In this document: in pieces, positions 33,220 through 42,068 of the stretch
Layout: every line of letters starts with the position of its first letter
How positions within the stretch are numbered: the first letter of the stretch is position 1
NCBI GenBank assembly: GCA_910576325.1
Contig: CAJTIM010000001.1
Coordinates: forward strand, 248,001 to 312,000
Length of the DNA stretch: 64,000 bases
Direction of reading: 5' to 3'
From: Clostridia bacterium
Lineage (GTDB): Bacteria > Bacillota > Clostridia > Lachnospirales > Lachnospiraceae
Position numbers and translations under genes: made by a program
Notes under the pieces: model-generated
Database searches by the model: none
What the model was told of the DNA's origin: nothing
The model's input: only the letters and a program-made list of their open reading frames with translations

Positions 33220-35133
33220 ATGAGTGACAACAATTTCAAACCGTTTATTCCGGCGGAGAAGAATCTGCCGGAGTTTACGGCAACTTCCATTATTCTTGGT
33301 GTTCTGCTTGCGGTACTGTTTGGCGGAGCCAATGCTTATCTGGGGCTGCGTGTGGGTATGACCGTCTCGGCGTCCATTCCGGCTGCCGTGATTTCTATGG
33401 GTGTCATCCGGGTGATTCTCAGGAGAGATTCCGTACTGGAGAATAATATGGTGCAGACCATCGGTTCCGCAGGCGAGTCCGTGGCGGCAGGCGCTATTTT
33501 TACCATGCCGGCATTGTTTTTGTGGGCGAGCGAGTGGGGAACGGAAGCTCCCTCGCTGGTTGAGATAGCCATTATCGCGGGCATCGGAGGCGCTCTGGGC
33601 GTACTGTTTATGGTGCCTCTGCGCAAGGCTCTGATTGTGCAGGAGCACGGCGTGCTGCCTTATCCGGAGGGACAGGCATGTGCGGAGGTTCTTCTGGCAG
33701 GAGAAGAGGGCGGAGCAAAGGCCGGCATTGTATTTAAAGGGCTTGGCATTGCGGCTTTGTATAAGTTTGTTGCGGACGGCTTGAAGCTGTTTCCCAGTGA
33801 GGTTCACTATGAGATTCCGGCCTATGCGGGCGCGGGCGTCGGCGTGGATGTGCTTCCGGCTCTTTTGGGCGTGGGATATATCTGCGGAACGAAGATTTCT
33901 TCCTACCTGTTTGCCGGCGGTATCACGGGCTGGTTTGTGCTGATGCCTCTGATTGTGCTCTTCGGCGGCAACTCCGTGCTGTTTCCGGTAGATATAACGG
34001 TTGCGGAGCTTTATGCAACGGACGGTTCCTTTGGTATATGGAGCAATTACATCAAGTATATCGGCGCGGGCGCCGTGGCGGCAGGCGGTGTGATCAGCCT
34101 GATTAAGTCCCTGCCTCTTATTATGCGTACTTTTAAGGAAGCCATGAAGGGCTACGGCAAGGGCGGCGCCGGCACGGGAGAGCGGACGGATAAGGATCTG
34201 TCTATGAAGGTGATTTTTATTTCCGTGGCGGTTCTGGCGCTTCTGCTGTGGCTGATTCCGGCAGTTCCGGTGAATCTGTTCTGTGCGGTGCTGATTGTTA
34301 TTTTCGGATTTTTCTTTGCTACGGTTTCCTCCCGTATGGTGGGGCTTATCGGAAGCAGCAACAATCCGGTGTCCGGTATGGCGATTGCAACCCTTCTGGT
34401 GACGACGATTATTCTGAAGTCTACCGGACAGGTGGGACAGGCCGGTATGACGGCGGCGATTGCCATCGGTTCCGTCATCTGTATCATTGCGGCCATTGCG
34501 GGCGATACGTCTCAGGACTTGAAGACCGGTTATATTGTAGGCGCTACGCCTTATAAGCAGCAGATTGGCGAGCTGATTGGTGTTGTGGCATCCGCACTTG
34601 CCATCGGTGCGATTCTGTATCTTTTAAGCGCGGCATGGGGGTATGGAAGTACGGAGCTTCCGGCGCCTCAGGCAACTCTGATGAAGATGATTGTTGAGGG
34701 TGTTATGGGAGGCAATCTTCCCTGGAACCTGGTATTTGCAGGAGCTTTTATCGGTATTGTGGTGGAGGTTCTCGGGATTCCGGTACTTCCTTTTGCAGTG
34801 GGCCTTTATCTTCCCATTCACCTGAGCACGCCTATGATGCTTGGCGGCGCCGTGCGGTGGATCTTTGAGAAGAAGAAAAATATGAGCGAGAAGGCGAAGA
34901 AGGATATGATTGAGAACGGCGTTCTCTACTGCTCCGGCTTGATTGCGGGGGAGGGACTGGTTGGTATTCTTCTGGCCGTATTTGCCATTATTCCGATGGC
35001 GGACGGAACCCTGGGAGATTTCCTTGGCGGGCTTATCTCCGGAACTCCCATCAACAGCAACCTTGGAGGACTGATCTTCTTTGCCCTTCTTACATCTACT
35101 ATGTGGGCGGTTACGAAAAGAAAAGAGAAGTAA
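33220..35133 (+). CDS. OPT-family oligopeptide transporter
   Basis: A 637-residue membrane protein with about 14-16 helices. Landmarks are PEFTATSIILGVLLAVLFGGANAYLGLR split near residues 16-44, EHGVLPYPEGQACAEVL, SSNNPVSGMAIATLL, and GDTSQDLKTGYIVGATP, which match the prokaryotic OPT (TIGR00728/00733-like) group. It probably imports small peptides or metal-peptide complexes with protons. Two upstream features are a near-consensus promoter and an AAGGAGAGAGAG ribosome-binding site. Its stop codon touches the ATG of the PqqD-like gene. Confidence 0.92.
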   Translation: MSDNNFKPFIPAEKNLPEFTATSIILGVLLAVLFGGANAYLGLRVGMTVSASIPAAVISMGVIRVILRRDSVLENNMVQTIGSAGESVAAGAIFTMPALFLWASEWGTEAPSLVEIAIIAGIGGALGVLFMVPLRKALIVQEHGVLPYPEGQACAEVLLAGEEGGAKAGIVFKGLGIAALYKFVADGLKLFPSEVHYEIPAYAGAGVGVDVLPALLGVGYICGTKISSYLFAGGITGWFVLMPLIVLFGGNSVLFPVDITVAELYATDGSFGIWSNYIKYIGAGAVAAGGVISLIKSLPLIMRTFKEAMKGYGKGGAGTGERTDKDLSMKVIFISVAVLALLLWLIPAVPVNLFCAVLIVIFGFFFATVSSRMVGLIGSSNNPVSGMAIATLLVTTIILKSTGQVGQAGMTAAIAIGSVICIIAAIAGDTSQDLKTGYIVGATPYKQQIGELIGVVASALAIGAILYLLSAAWGYGSTELPAPQATLMKMIVEGVMGGNLPWNLVFAGAFIGIVVEVLGIPVLPFAVGLYLPIHLSTPMMLGGAVRWIFEKKKNMSEKAKKDMIENGVLYCSGLIAGEGLVGILLAVFAIIPMADGTLGDFLGGLISGTPINSNLGGLIFFALLTSTMWAVTKRKEK

Positions 35134-35493
35134 ATGAGCGGGAAGCAGAAAAAGAATTACCTCGACTATGTTCCGGTGTGTGCGCCGGAACATAGCTGGG
35201 AGCTGAATGAAAAGAAGCTGGTGGTGATCCATGTGGAGAACAGAGGTTTCTATAACAGGCTGGCCCAGAAAGTATTTAAGCGGCCGAAGGTGAGCCATAT
35301 CAGCCTGGATGAGTACGGAAGCTTTGTGTGGCAGCAGATGGACGGGAAGCGGACCATCTATGAGATCAGCTTTCTGGTGAAGGAACGGTATGGGGAGAAG
35401 GCGGAGCCTCTTCTGCCGCGGCTTACGAAGTATTTTCAGATCTTGTATCAGAATCATTTTATCGGGTACAGTGTGCCGCTTGAGGCTGATTGA
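35134..35493 (+). CDS. PqqD-like (RRE-fold) protein next to OPT transporter
   Basis: A 119-residue protein. The central and C-terminal part (about residues 50-115), with HISLDEYGSFVWQQMDGKRTIYEI and a final helix, matches the PqqD fold, the peptide-binding domain of many RiPP maturases. The N-terminus contains a conserved-looking YVPVCAPEHSWEL. There is no radical SAM enzyme or precursor peptide nearby. The start codon directly follows the OPT stop, so the proteins are translationally coupled and may work together. I do not know the function; a peptide-recognition subunit of the transporter is a speculation. Confidence 0.75.
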   Translation: MSGKQKKNYLDYVPVCAPEHSWELNEKKLVVIHVENRGFYNRLAQKVFKRPKVSHISLDEYGSFVWQQMDGKRTIYEISFLVKERYGEKAEPLLPRLTKYFQILYQNHFIGYSVPLEAD

Positions 35494-35512
35494 TGAAATA
35501 TTTTATACGGGT

Positions 35513-35558
35513 TATTTTAAATGGCAAATAGTCTGCGGGCTATTTGCCATTTAAAATA
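35513..35558 (+). terminator. Perfect 19-bp AT-rich hairpin after the PqqD-like gene
   Basis: 35513-35531 is exactly complementary to 35540-35558 (TATTTTAAATGGCAAATAG / CTATTTGCCATTTAAAATA), with an 8-nt loop. The A-run on one side and the T-rich stretch on the other could allow termination in both directions. Confidence 0.7.
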
Positions 35559-35646
35559 GTATTTGGATTTATATTTTTAATGAGCAAATAGTGCTGTCAG
35601 GAATTTTTATTGTGGAATGTTTTATTTTTAACCGTGCAGATTGTTA

Positions 35647-35675
35647 TCGCTTTTTGGATTATTGTGGTGTATAAT
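35647..35675 (+). promoter_or_regulatory. Promoter candidate of the HipA-like/DUF3037 islet
   Basis: A perfect TATAAT lies at 35670-35675, with a poor -35 (TCGCTT, 35647-35652) at 17-nt spacing. It is 72 nt upstream of the HipA-like ATG. Confidence 0.45.
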
Positions 35676-35746
35676 AAAAATACAAATTAAGAGAGCGCGG
35701 GGGTGATACTATCAAGGAAAAGCATATTGCTCAAATCCATTATAAT

Positions 35747-36502
35747 ATGAATATTGGAATTACGGAGCCCAAATATGCAATTTTGGATGATGGTACTCAA
35801 ATAGTGGTGAAATTATCTCATGGACCAGAGGGAAACCTGGTGCTTTTTAATGAGTATGTGTGTTATAGATTGGCAATACTTATAGATATTCCGATGCCAT
35901 ATTGCGGAATATGCGTAATGGATGAGAATACGGAAGTATTTGATTCCGCTATTGCTTCAAGTAATAATTATGGATATGCGTTTTACTCGACTTTTATGCC
36001 GAAAACGACAAAGCTATTATCATCTATTATTAGTATGATGAAGAACAAAGAAGTTTTCATAAAGGTTCTTTTGTTTGATCATATTATATTCAATAGAGAC
36101 AGAAATGAGGGCAATTTACTGGTTCGATTTTATAAAGATGATGTGTCGCTAAAGGTAATTGACCATACCCATGTGTTTATTAATGGTGCAATCTGGGATT
36201 CCGGTTGTTTAAAAACTGCAATGAGAGAGTGTGACTTGTTTAGTACGGAGGTTCTTGAATATAACAAAAGACTATATAGTATGTTTTATAGAAATATTTC
36301 TATTACAAAAGAAGCTTTGGAGCAAGCGGGTTTAGAATTTAAAAATAAAATTAATAGTAATGTAATAAAGAAATTAATTGAAGAATGTCCGCAGGAGTGG
36401 CGGCCTATGCAGGAGAATGAAAATGCATTGGTTGAATATTTAATGTATAGGATAAATCACTTTGATACTATAATATCTACGATTCTGAATTACATAAAAT
36501 AA
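35747..36502 (+). CDS. HipA-like (HipA_2-type) kinase-fold protein
   Basis: A 251-residue protein with the pattern of HipA-like kinases: a VVKLSHGPEGNLVLFNEYVCYRLA region (ATP-binding Lys and Glu), catalytic-loop-like N116-R-D118-R-N-E-G-N123, and a metal-binding-like I-D139-H. The DNA is clearly AT-rich compared with its neighbours, so it was probably acquired. The start is uncertain: ATG 35747 has no ribosome-binding site, while GGGGGTGAT (35699-35707) precedes an in-frame stretch open upstream with no ATG/GTG/TTG. A 15-codon GTG frame (35703-35750) ends overlapping this ATG (ATGA). The paired gene is DUF3037. Confidence 0.72.
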   Translation: MNIGITEPKYAILDDGTQIVVKLSHGPEGNLVLFNEYVCYRLAILIDIPMPYCGICVMDENTEVFDSAIASSNNYGYAFYSTFMPKTTKLLSSIISMMKNKEVFIKVLLFDHIIFNRDRNEGNLLVRFYKDDVSLKVIDHTHVFINGAIWDSGCLKTAMRECDLFSTEVLEYNKRLYSMFYRNISITKEALEQAGLEFKNKINSNVIKKLIEECPQEWRPMQENENALVEYLMYRINHFDTIISTILNYIK

Positions 36503-36517
36503 AAAAGGAGGTATATC

Positions 36518-37264
36518 ATGAGTCATATTGAATATTCAGCTTTGAATTATTATCATTCGCCCATATCAGATGAATGCTTGTGTCTTGGAGTTTTGTTTCA
36601 TAATATTACTACAGGGCAACGTGATTTTAGATATATTTCCAATTTCAAAAGATTTCAGGTATTTGATGATGAAGCGGATGTTAATTTTGTAAGAGCATAT
36701 CTTGTTGGGATTAAAGAGGATGTTGAGACTTCTATTTTAAACTATAAGGATTCATTTGATTTACAATCATATATTCAAGTATTTGCGAATGAGTTTAAAT
36801 TTTCTACCATTAAGAAGTTGAATGTTGAGGAAAACGAAGATTATGTAGACGCTCTTACAAAAGTTTACCTGAAATATGATTTGGCAAAATCTCAGCGTTT
36901 GAATAGTAATGAAGAGAAAAAGTTAATTAAACGTGTACTGGAAACAAACAATTTGAAATATTCAAATGGTAGAATCTTCGGAGAATTTAATGATGAAATT
37001 CCATTTGACTATCAGTTAGAAAACCTATGTATTAAGCATTTTTCATTTAGAGGCAAGAACTTAAGAAGGCTTATAAGTAATGCCAGGCAATGGTCTTTTG
37101 CCGCAAGTGAGCTGGCAGGGATAAAAAAAGTATTGTTTATTTATGACAGTGACTTTGAAGACAGGGAAAATTTGAAAATTATTATTAATATTTTATCTAA
37201 GTATGCAGAAGTTTTTCAGATGGATGAAGGTATGGATTATATTTTAAAATCATGTATCATGTAA
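36518..37264 (+). CDS. DUF3037-type protein, partner of HipA-like gene
   Basis: This 248-residue protein opens EYSALNYYHSPISDECLCLGVLFHN, which matches the start of the DUF3037 family (short reading: Y-S-x-L-x-Y-x-P...E-x-x-N-x-G-V). Function is unknown. From memory, DUF3037 genes repeatedly sit beside HipA-like kinase genes, as here with 15 nt spacing and a strong AAAGGAGG. AT-rich codon use is the same as in the HipA-like gene. The pair may be a toxin-antitoxin-like or defence unit, which is inference. A terminator-like hairpin follows. Confidence 0.72.
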   Translation: MSHIEYSALNYYHSPISDECLCLGVLFHNITTGQRDFRYISNFKRFQVFDDEADVNFVRAYLVGIKEDVETSILNYKDSFDLQSYIQVFANEFKFSTIKKLNVEENEDYVDALTKVYLKYDLAKSQRLNSNEEKKLIKRVLETNNLKYSNGRIFGEFNDEIPFDYQLENLCIKHFSFRGKNLRRLISNARQWSFAASELAGIKKVLFIYDSDFEDRENLKIIINILSKYAEVFQMDEGMDYILKSCIM

Positions 37265-37286
37265 GAACATAGACGGTTATAAAGGA

Positions 37287-37325
37287 AGGGCTGTTGCATT
37301 GTTTTGGTGCATCGGCCCTGTTTGT
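37287..37325 (+). terminator. Terminator-like hairpin after the DUF3037 gene
   Basis: AGGGCTGTTGCA (37287-37298) pairs with TGCATCGGCCCT (37308-37319) with one G-U and one mismatch, followed by GTTTGT. It is at the edge of the AT-rich islet. Confidence 0.6.
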
Positions 37326-37389
37326 AATCTCACCGATACGCCAAGGCTTGTAAGCAGGGCGTCAGGTGAACGGGAATGGGTGAAGCATT

Positions 37390-38586
37390 ATGAAAGCATT
37401 TTTAAAAGGATTGTTCATGGGGACCGTCGGCTCCCTGATTGTACTGGCTCTGGCAGTGGGAGTCTGTTATTACAGCGGACTGCTGGATTTTGCAGGCGGG
37501 GAGAGGGAGGCGCTTTCTTCCTCTGTTCGGGCGGCAGGCTTTCCGGAGGCAGTAAAAAGGGAGATGGATTCCATCGTACAAAAGCAGGCGGAGCAGGAAG
37601 GGGAGCTTGAGGAGCCGGCCCAGGCCGAAGCGGAAGCTCCCCCGGAGTCGGAGGAGGTACAGGAGGAGGGGATCCGGCTTCTGTTTGCGGGGGATCTCTA
37701 TCTGACGGAGATTTTACAGAATAAATACCGGCAAAGCGGAATCGGAGCGGCAGCCGATCCGGAGCTTCTTGCGCTTTTGCAGGAGGGGGATCTGTTTATT
37801 CTCAATCAGGAGTTTCCTTTCGGAACTACCGGCGAGGCTATGGAGGAGAAGGAATATACCTTCCGCGTGCCGCCGGATCTGGTCTCTGTTCCGGCAGATC
37901 TGGGCGTGGATCTGGTGACGCTGGCCAACAATCATATGCTGGACTTTGGCAGGGGTCCTCTGACGGAGACGCTGGCCGCTCTTGACGGAGCGGGGATCGC
38001 TCATGTGGGTGCGGGGGAGGATCTGGAGGCGGCGAAGGCGCCGGCAACCTTTGAGATTGAGGGAAAGACTCTGGGCTTTTTGGGGGCAAGCCGTGTGATA
38101 CCGGAAGCTTCCTGGAATGCCTCCAGGTATAATTCCGGTGTATTTACAACTTATGACGCCTCGCAGCTTGTGGAGGAGATAAAGAAAGCCAAGGAAAGCT
38201 GTGATTTTGTGGCGGTTCTTGTTCACTGGGGCATTGAGCGCAATACCCTGCCGGAAGATTATCAAAAGACCCTGGCCAGACAGTATATTGACGCAGGAGC
38301 GGACGCGGTGATCGGAAGTCATCCCCATGTGCTTCAGGGGATTGAATATTATCAGGGAAAGCCTATCTTTTACAGTCTGGGCAATTTTATTTTCGGCAAC
38401 GGGTCTTACGAGAGTATTGTGGCGGAGCTTACGCTTACGGAAGGAGAGACGAGGGTGCGCGTGATTCCCTGTGCAAGCGAGGGTAACCGGATGAGGCTTT
38501 TGAAAGAGACGCAGGATTATTACCGAAGGCTTTCGGAGCTGTCCTTTGGAGTGAATATTTTGGAGGACGGAAGTGTGATAGAGTAG
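37390..38586 (+). CDS. CapA-family (calcineurin-like fold) membrane-anchored protein
   Basis: A 398-residue protein. An N-terminal membrane anchor (about residues 8-32) is followed by an acidic, Pro/Glu-rich linker to about residue 95. The CapA/PGA_cap domain spans about 97-360 with FAGDLYLT, NQEFPF, LANNHMLDFG, HWGIE, GSHPHVLQG and FYSLGNFIFG, the metal-binding and catalytic-like positions of the family. Relatives are linked to poly-gamma-glutamate capsule synthesis, but no other capsule genes occur here. Thus a general cell-surface hydrolase is equally likely. The ribosome-binding site is weak. Confidence 0.85.
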   Translation: MKAFLKGLFMGTVGSLIVLALAVGVCYYSGLLDFAGGEREALSSSVRAAGFPEAVKREMDSIVQKQAEQEGELEEPAQAEAEAPPESEEVQEEGIRLLFAGDLYLTEILQNKYRQSGIGAAADPELLALLQEGDLFILNQEFPFGTTGEAMEEKEYTFRVPPDLVSVPADLGVDLVTLANNHMLDFGRGPLTETLAALDGAGIAHVGAGEDLEAAKAPATFEIEGKTLGFLGASRVIPEASWNASRYNSGVFTTYDASQLVEEIKKAKESCDFVAVLVHWGIERNTLPEDYQKTLARQYIDAGADAVIGSHPHVLQGIEYYQGKPIFYSLGNFIFGNGSYESIVAELTLTEGETRVRVIPCASEGNRMRLLKETQDYYRRLSELSFGVNILEDGSVIE

Positions 38587-38614
38587 CAATTTGTATATTT
38601 ATAGTATAAAAGCA

Positions 38615-38643
38615 TTGTAAAATCATGTCTGCTCAGGTATAAT
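38615..38643 (+). promoter_or_regulatory. Promoter candidate of the REC-GGDEF gene
   Basis: TTGTAA (38615-38620), a 17-nt spacer and a perfect TATAAT (38638-38643) lie 77 nt before the start codon. Confidence 0.65.
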
Positions 38644-38719
38644 TTTGGATATATGCCGAACAGAGTAATAACATACTGTTTATCAGTAAAAATGATTAGG
38701 CAAGCTGAGGGGTAAGGAT

Positions 38720-39640
38720 ATGGAAAAGATTTTGATTGTTGATGACAGCGTTACGCAGGCAGCCAAGTTAAAGTCCATTCTGGAGGATGAGTACGAGGTC
38801 ACAGTTGCCCAGACTGCAATTGAGGGCTTAAGCTGTGCAAGCACCGGAAGATTTTCTCTGATACTTCTGGATGTCGTGATGCCGGAGATGGACGGCTTTA
38901 TGCTGCTGAAAAAACTGCAGGAGGAGATTGTAACCCAGAGTGTTCCGGTTATATTGATTACAAGCCTTTCCGATATTGAAAATGAGCAGCACGGATTTAA
39001 GTTAGGGGCCGTTGATTATATCACAAAGCCCTTCCATCCGGTGATTGTAAAGGCCAGGGTGAACACACATGTAAAGCTATACCGATACCGAAAGCAGGTG
39101 GAGGAGCAGTCCATGACGGACCAGCTTACGGGAATTGCCAACAGAAGGCAGTATGAGCTGTACAGCGTGGCAAAATGGCAGGAGGCGGCCCGGCTGCAGG
39201 TTCCGTTTTCTATTTTTATGTTTGATATTGACCATTTTAAGGTTTACAACGATACCTACGGACATCCGGCCGGGGATAAGGTGATAGAAGCCGTGGCAAA
39301 GACCATTTCCCATCACCTGCGGCGCACAATGGACTTTGTGGCGCGCTACGGAGGGGAGGAGTTTGTGGCGATTATTCTGGGCGGCACTCCCCAGAACATT
39401 TTCGGGCATATGAAAAAAATCCGCAGGAATATTGAGAAGCTTCAGATTCCCCATGCGGGCAATGTGTCGGAGTGGGTTACGGTCAGCATCGGAGGCGTTA
39501 CGGTTACACCCAGGATCAACGACGATTACGGCACATATCTGAAAATTGCGGACACAATGCTGTACGACGCCAAGCATTTCGGAAGAAATCAGGTGGTATG
39601 GTACGGCGACGACCGGAAGCAGTGGAAGGAAAGACAGTAA
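38720..39640 (+). CDS. Response regulator diguanylate cyclase (REC-GGDEF)
   Basis: A 306-residue PleD-like protein with one receiver. REC (about residues 1-120) has LIVDDS, LILLDVVMPEMDG and a KPF segment (ITKPFHP). The GGDEF domain (about 130-300) has an intact active site RYGGEEF (211-215) and the Mg/GTP-binding FDIDHFKVYNDTYGH. No RxxD inhibitory site is obvious just before GGEEF. It should synthesise c-di-GMP upon phosphorylation and adds to the c-di-GMP proteins near the flagellar operon. tyrS follows after 36 nt. Confidence 0.92.
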   Translation: MEKILIVDDSVTQAAKLKSILEDEYEVTVAQTAIEGLSCASTGRFSLILLDVVMPEMDGFMLLKKLQEEIVTQSVPVILITSLSDIENEQHGFKLGAVDYITKPFHPVIVKARVNTHVKLYRYRKQVEEQSMTDQLTGIANRRQYELYSVAKWQEAARLQVPFSIFMFDIDHFKVYNDTYGHPAGDKVIEAVAKTISHHLRRTMDFVARYGGEEFVAIILGGTPQNIFGHMKKIRRNIEKLQIPHAGNVSEWVTVSIGGVTVTPRINDDYGTYLKIADTMLYDAKHFGRNQVVWYGDDRKQWKERQ

Positions 39641-39676
39641 TACGGATAGAGAATAAGCAAAAAGGAGAACAGACCA

Positions 39677-40915
39677 ATGTCACAAAATGTATACGATATT
39701 CTGACGGAGCGCGGCTTCATTGAACAGTGTACCCACCCGGAGGAGGTGCGGGAGCTTTTGGGAGGAAAGGAGCCGGTTACATTTTACATCGGCTTTGACG
39801 CAACGGCGGACAGCCTGACGGCCGGTCATTTTCTGACCATCATGGCGATGATGCATATGCAGAGGGCAGGACACCGGCCCATCGCCCTTTTGGGAGGCGG
39901 CACTACAATGGTGGGAGATCCTTCGGGCAAATCCGATATGCGTAAGGTTATGACAAAGGAAACCATTGAACACAACGCGGAATGCTTCCGCAGGCAGCTT
40001 GGACAGTTTCTTGATTTTGATAACGGCAAGGCGATTCTTGCCAACAATGCGGACTGGCTGCTGAATCTGAACTATGTGGAGTTTTTGCGGGAGGTAGGCG
40101 CTCATTTTTCCGTAAACCGGATGCTGACGGCGGAGTGCTACAAGCAGCGGATGGAGAAGGGGCTGACCTTCTTTGAATTTAACTATATGGTAATGCAGTC
40201 CTATGACTTCCTGAAATTGAATCAGCTGTACGGATGTCAGATGCAGCTTGGAGGCAACGATCAGTGGTCCAACATCATCGGCGGCGTGGAGCTGATCCGC
40301 AGAAAGGAAAATAAGCCGGCTTACGGCCTGACCTTCAAGCTTCTGACTACCAGCGAGGGCATTAAGATGGGCAAGACCATGAAGGGAGCCGTGTGGCTGA
40401 ACCCGGAGAAGACCTCTCCCTACGAGTTCTACCAGTACTGGAGGAATATCGAGGATGTGAAGGTGGAGGAATGTCTGGGACTTCTGACCTTCCTGCCGAT
40501 GGAGGAGGTGCGCCGCCTGGGCGCTCTTGAGGGCGCTGAGATTAATCATGCCAAGGAAGTCCTGGCTTATGAGATCACCAAGATTGTTCACGGCGAGGAG
40601 GAAGCGCGGAAGGCACAGGATGCGGCGAAGGCCCTCTTTGTAAACGGCGGCAAGACGGACGATATGCCGACTACGGTGTATTCCAAGGAGGATCTGGAGG
40701 CCGGGAAGGATATTTTGTCACTTCTGGTGGAGACAAAGCTTGCGCCTACCCGTTCCGAGGCCCGGCGTCTGGTGCAGCAGGGGGGCGTTACCGTGAACGA
40801 TGAGAAGGTGACGGACGTCTATAAGAGCTTTACGGCTGCGGATCTGGACGGTGATGGAGCTTTGATTATCCGGAAGGGGAAAAAGGTTTATCATAAGGTT
40901 GTGCAGGAATCATAA
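39677..40915 (+). CDS. tyrS: Tyrosine-tRNA ligase
   Basis: This 412-residue class I synthetase charges tRNA-Tyr. The HIGH-equivalent is [12 protein letters not shown], and the KMSKS-equivalent is GIKMGKTM. Tyrosine-binding and dimer regions are present ([27 protein letters not shown]). A C-terminal S4 RNA-binding domain (about residues 350-410) contains [25 protein letters not shown]. Length fits the family. AAAGGAG precedes ATG. No T-box leader is present in the 36-nt gap to the upstream gene. Confidence 0.96.
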   Translation: MSQNVYDILTERGFIEQCTHPEEVRELLGGKEPVTFYIGFDATADSLTAGHFLTIMAMMHMQRAGHRPIALLGGGTTMVGDPSGKSDMRKVMTKETIEHNAECFRRQLGQFLDFDNGKAILANNADWLLNLNYVEFLREVGAHFSVNRMLTAECYKQRMEKGLTFFEFNYMVMQSYDFLKLNQLYGCQMQLGGNDQWSNIIGGVELIRRKENKPAYGLTFKLLTTSEGIKMGKTMKGAVWLNPEKTSPYEFYQYWRNIEDVKVEECLGLLTFLPMEEVRRLGALEGAEINHAKEVLAYEITKIVHGEEEARKAQDAAKALFVNGGKTDDMPTTVYSKEDLEAGKDILSLLVETKLAPTRSEARRLVQQGGVTVNDEKVTDVYKSFTAADLDGDGALIIRKGKKVYHKVVQES

Positions 40916-40923
40916 AAATGCGG

Positions 40924-40957
40924 AGGGGCAGTCTGATTTACTGACTGCCCCTATCTT
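40924..40957 (+). terminator. Terminator after tyrS
   Basis: AGGGGCAGTC (40924-40933) pairs with GACTGCCCCT (40943-40952) around a 9-nt loop, followed by ATCTTT. It lies only 28 nt before the repressor start, so the repressor gene may also receive read-through. Confidence 0.7.
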
Positions 40958-40979
40958 TGTATGGAAGGCATAAAGGTTT

Positions 40980-41975
40980 ATGGAGAAAAAGTTGACGATC
41001 CGCGACATTGCCAGGCTGTCGGGTGTTGCAAAGAGTACGGTTTCCCGTTATCTGAACGGGGGAAGCGTCAGGGAGGAAACAGGTCAGAAGATCAAAAAGG
41101 TGATCGAGGCATATCATTATGAACCCAATGTATTTGCCCGGCTCAATGCAAAAAGCAGCCGTATAATCGGGCTGATTGTACCGGGCTTTGATTCCATTGT
41201 GACACCGGGACTGGTAGAGGTTATTGTGGCATATCTGAAGCGGTACGACTATACGCCCCTGATTATGCACACGGGAAATGATCTGGCCGAGGAAATCAAG
41301 AGTATTGAGCGGCTGACCGCTATCAATGCGGACGGCATTATGGTATTGGCTTCCAGTGTTACCGGGGCGCATAAAATGGCGGTGGAGAAGGCGAATCTGC
41401 CGGTGCTGTTTTTGGGACAGCGGTATCTCCAGGGAAATTCCGTGATCAATGACGATTATCATGCGGGATTGGAGCTTGGACGTTATCTGGGCGCCCGGGG
41501 AGCGGTCCGTGTGGCCGCTCTCTGGGTCAGTGAAGCGGATGAGGCAGTCGGAAAGGAGCGGAAACGGGGCGTGCAGGACGGCCTGCGGGAGTTCGGCATC
41601 GGAGAAATGGAGATTTTGGAGACCAGCTTCTTTTATCAGGATGCGGTGAAGGCGGCGGAAGCTCTTTTTGCCCGGGAGATATGGCCGGATACGGTAGTCT
41701 GCGCTACGGACCGCATTGCGGAAGGGGTGTACAAGGTGCTGTATCAAAAAAAGGCCAGAATACCGGAGGATATTTCCGTAACGGGCTTTGGAGATTATGA
41801 GACCAGTGAGCTGCTTTGTCCGCCTCTCACCACGGTTTGCCTGGATTTGGAAAACTGGGGAGAGATCAGTGCGGAGACCATGCTTCAAATGGTTCAGGGA
41901 AAGCCGGTAAGTAAATTGCAGGTCAATTCCTTTGCACTTATTGAGAGGGGAAGCGTGGCCGACAGGAGGCAGTAG
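40980..41975 (+). CDS. scrR: LacI-family repressor of the sucrose locus
   Basis: A 331-residue regulator. The N-terminal helix-turn-helix is LTIRDIARLSGVAKSTVSRYLNG (split: IRDIARLSGVAKSTVSRYL), followed by a hinge about residues 45-60 and a periplasmic-binding-type effector domain. Its closest-looking relatives are sucrose repressors (ScrR/SacR type). The neighbouring PTS and sucrose-6-phosphate hydrolase genes fit sucrose or a sucrose phosphate as effector. Two palindromic sites containing ACCGGT just downstream are the expected operators. Start is ATG 40980 with a weak AAAGG site. Confidence 0.85.
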   Translation: MEKKLTIRDIARLSGVAKSTVSRYLNGGSVREETGQKIKKVIEAYHYEPNVFARLNAKSSRIIGLIVPGFDSIVTPGLVEVIVAYLKRYDYTPLIMHTGNDLAEEIKSIERLTAINADGIMVLASSVTGAHKMAVEKANLPVLFLGQRYLQGNSVINDDYHAGLELGRYLGARGAVRVAALWVSEADEAVGKERKRGVQDGLREFGIGEMEILETSFFYQDAVKAAEALFAREIWPDTVVCATDRIAEGVYKVLYQKKARIPEDISVTGFGDYETSELLCPPLTTVCLDLENWGEISAETMLQMVQGKPVSKLQVNSFALIERGSVADRRQ

Positions 41976-42025
41976 ATAAATAGAGATAAGATTTTTGTGA
42001 GATCTGCATAAAAAAGTCTATGCAT

Positions 42026-42045
42026 TTTTGGGACCGGTTCCAAAA
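42026..42045. promoter_or_regulatory. LacI-type operator, distal
   Basis: TTTTGGGACCGGTTCCAAAA is a 20-bp palindrome with one mismatched position, centred on ACCGGT. It lies about 69 bp upstream of the predicted transcription start of the PTS gene and 80 bp (centre to centre) from the proximal operator. Confidence 0.8.
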
Positions 42046-42068
42046 ATAAATTTTATAACAAGAAAGTA

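Noticed and set aside
38587-38719. SigD-type promoter (TAAA-N15-GCCGATAT) in front of the REC-GGDEF gene
   Set aside because: Only a GCCGAA-like fragment occurs near 38656; a better vegetative promoter is present at 38615-38643.
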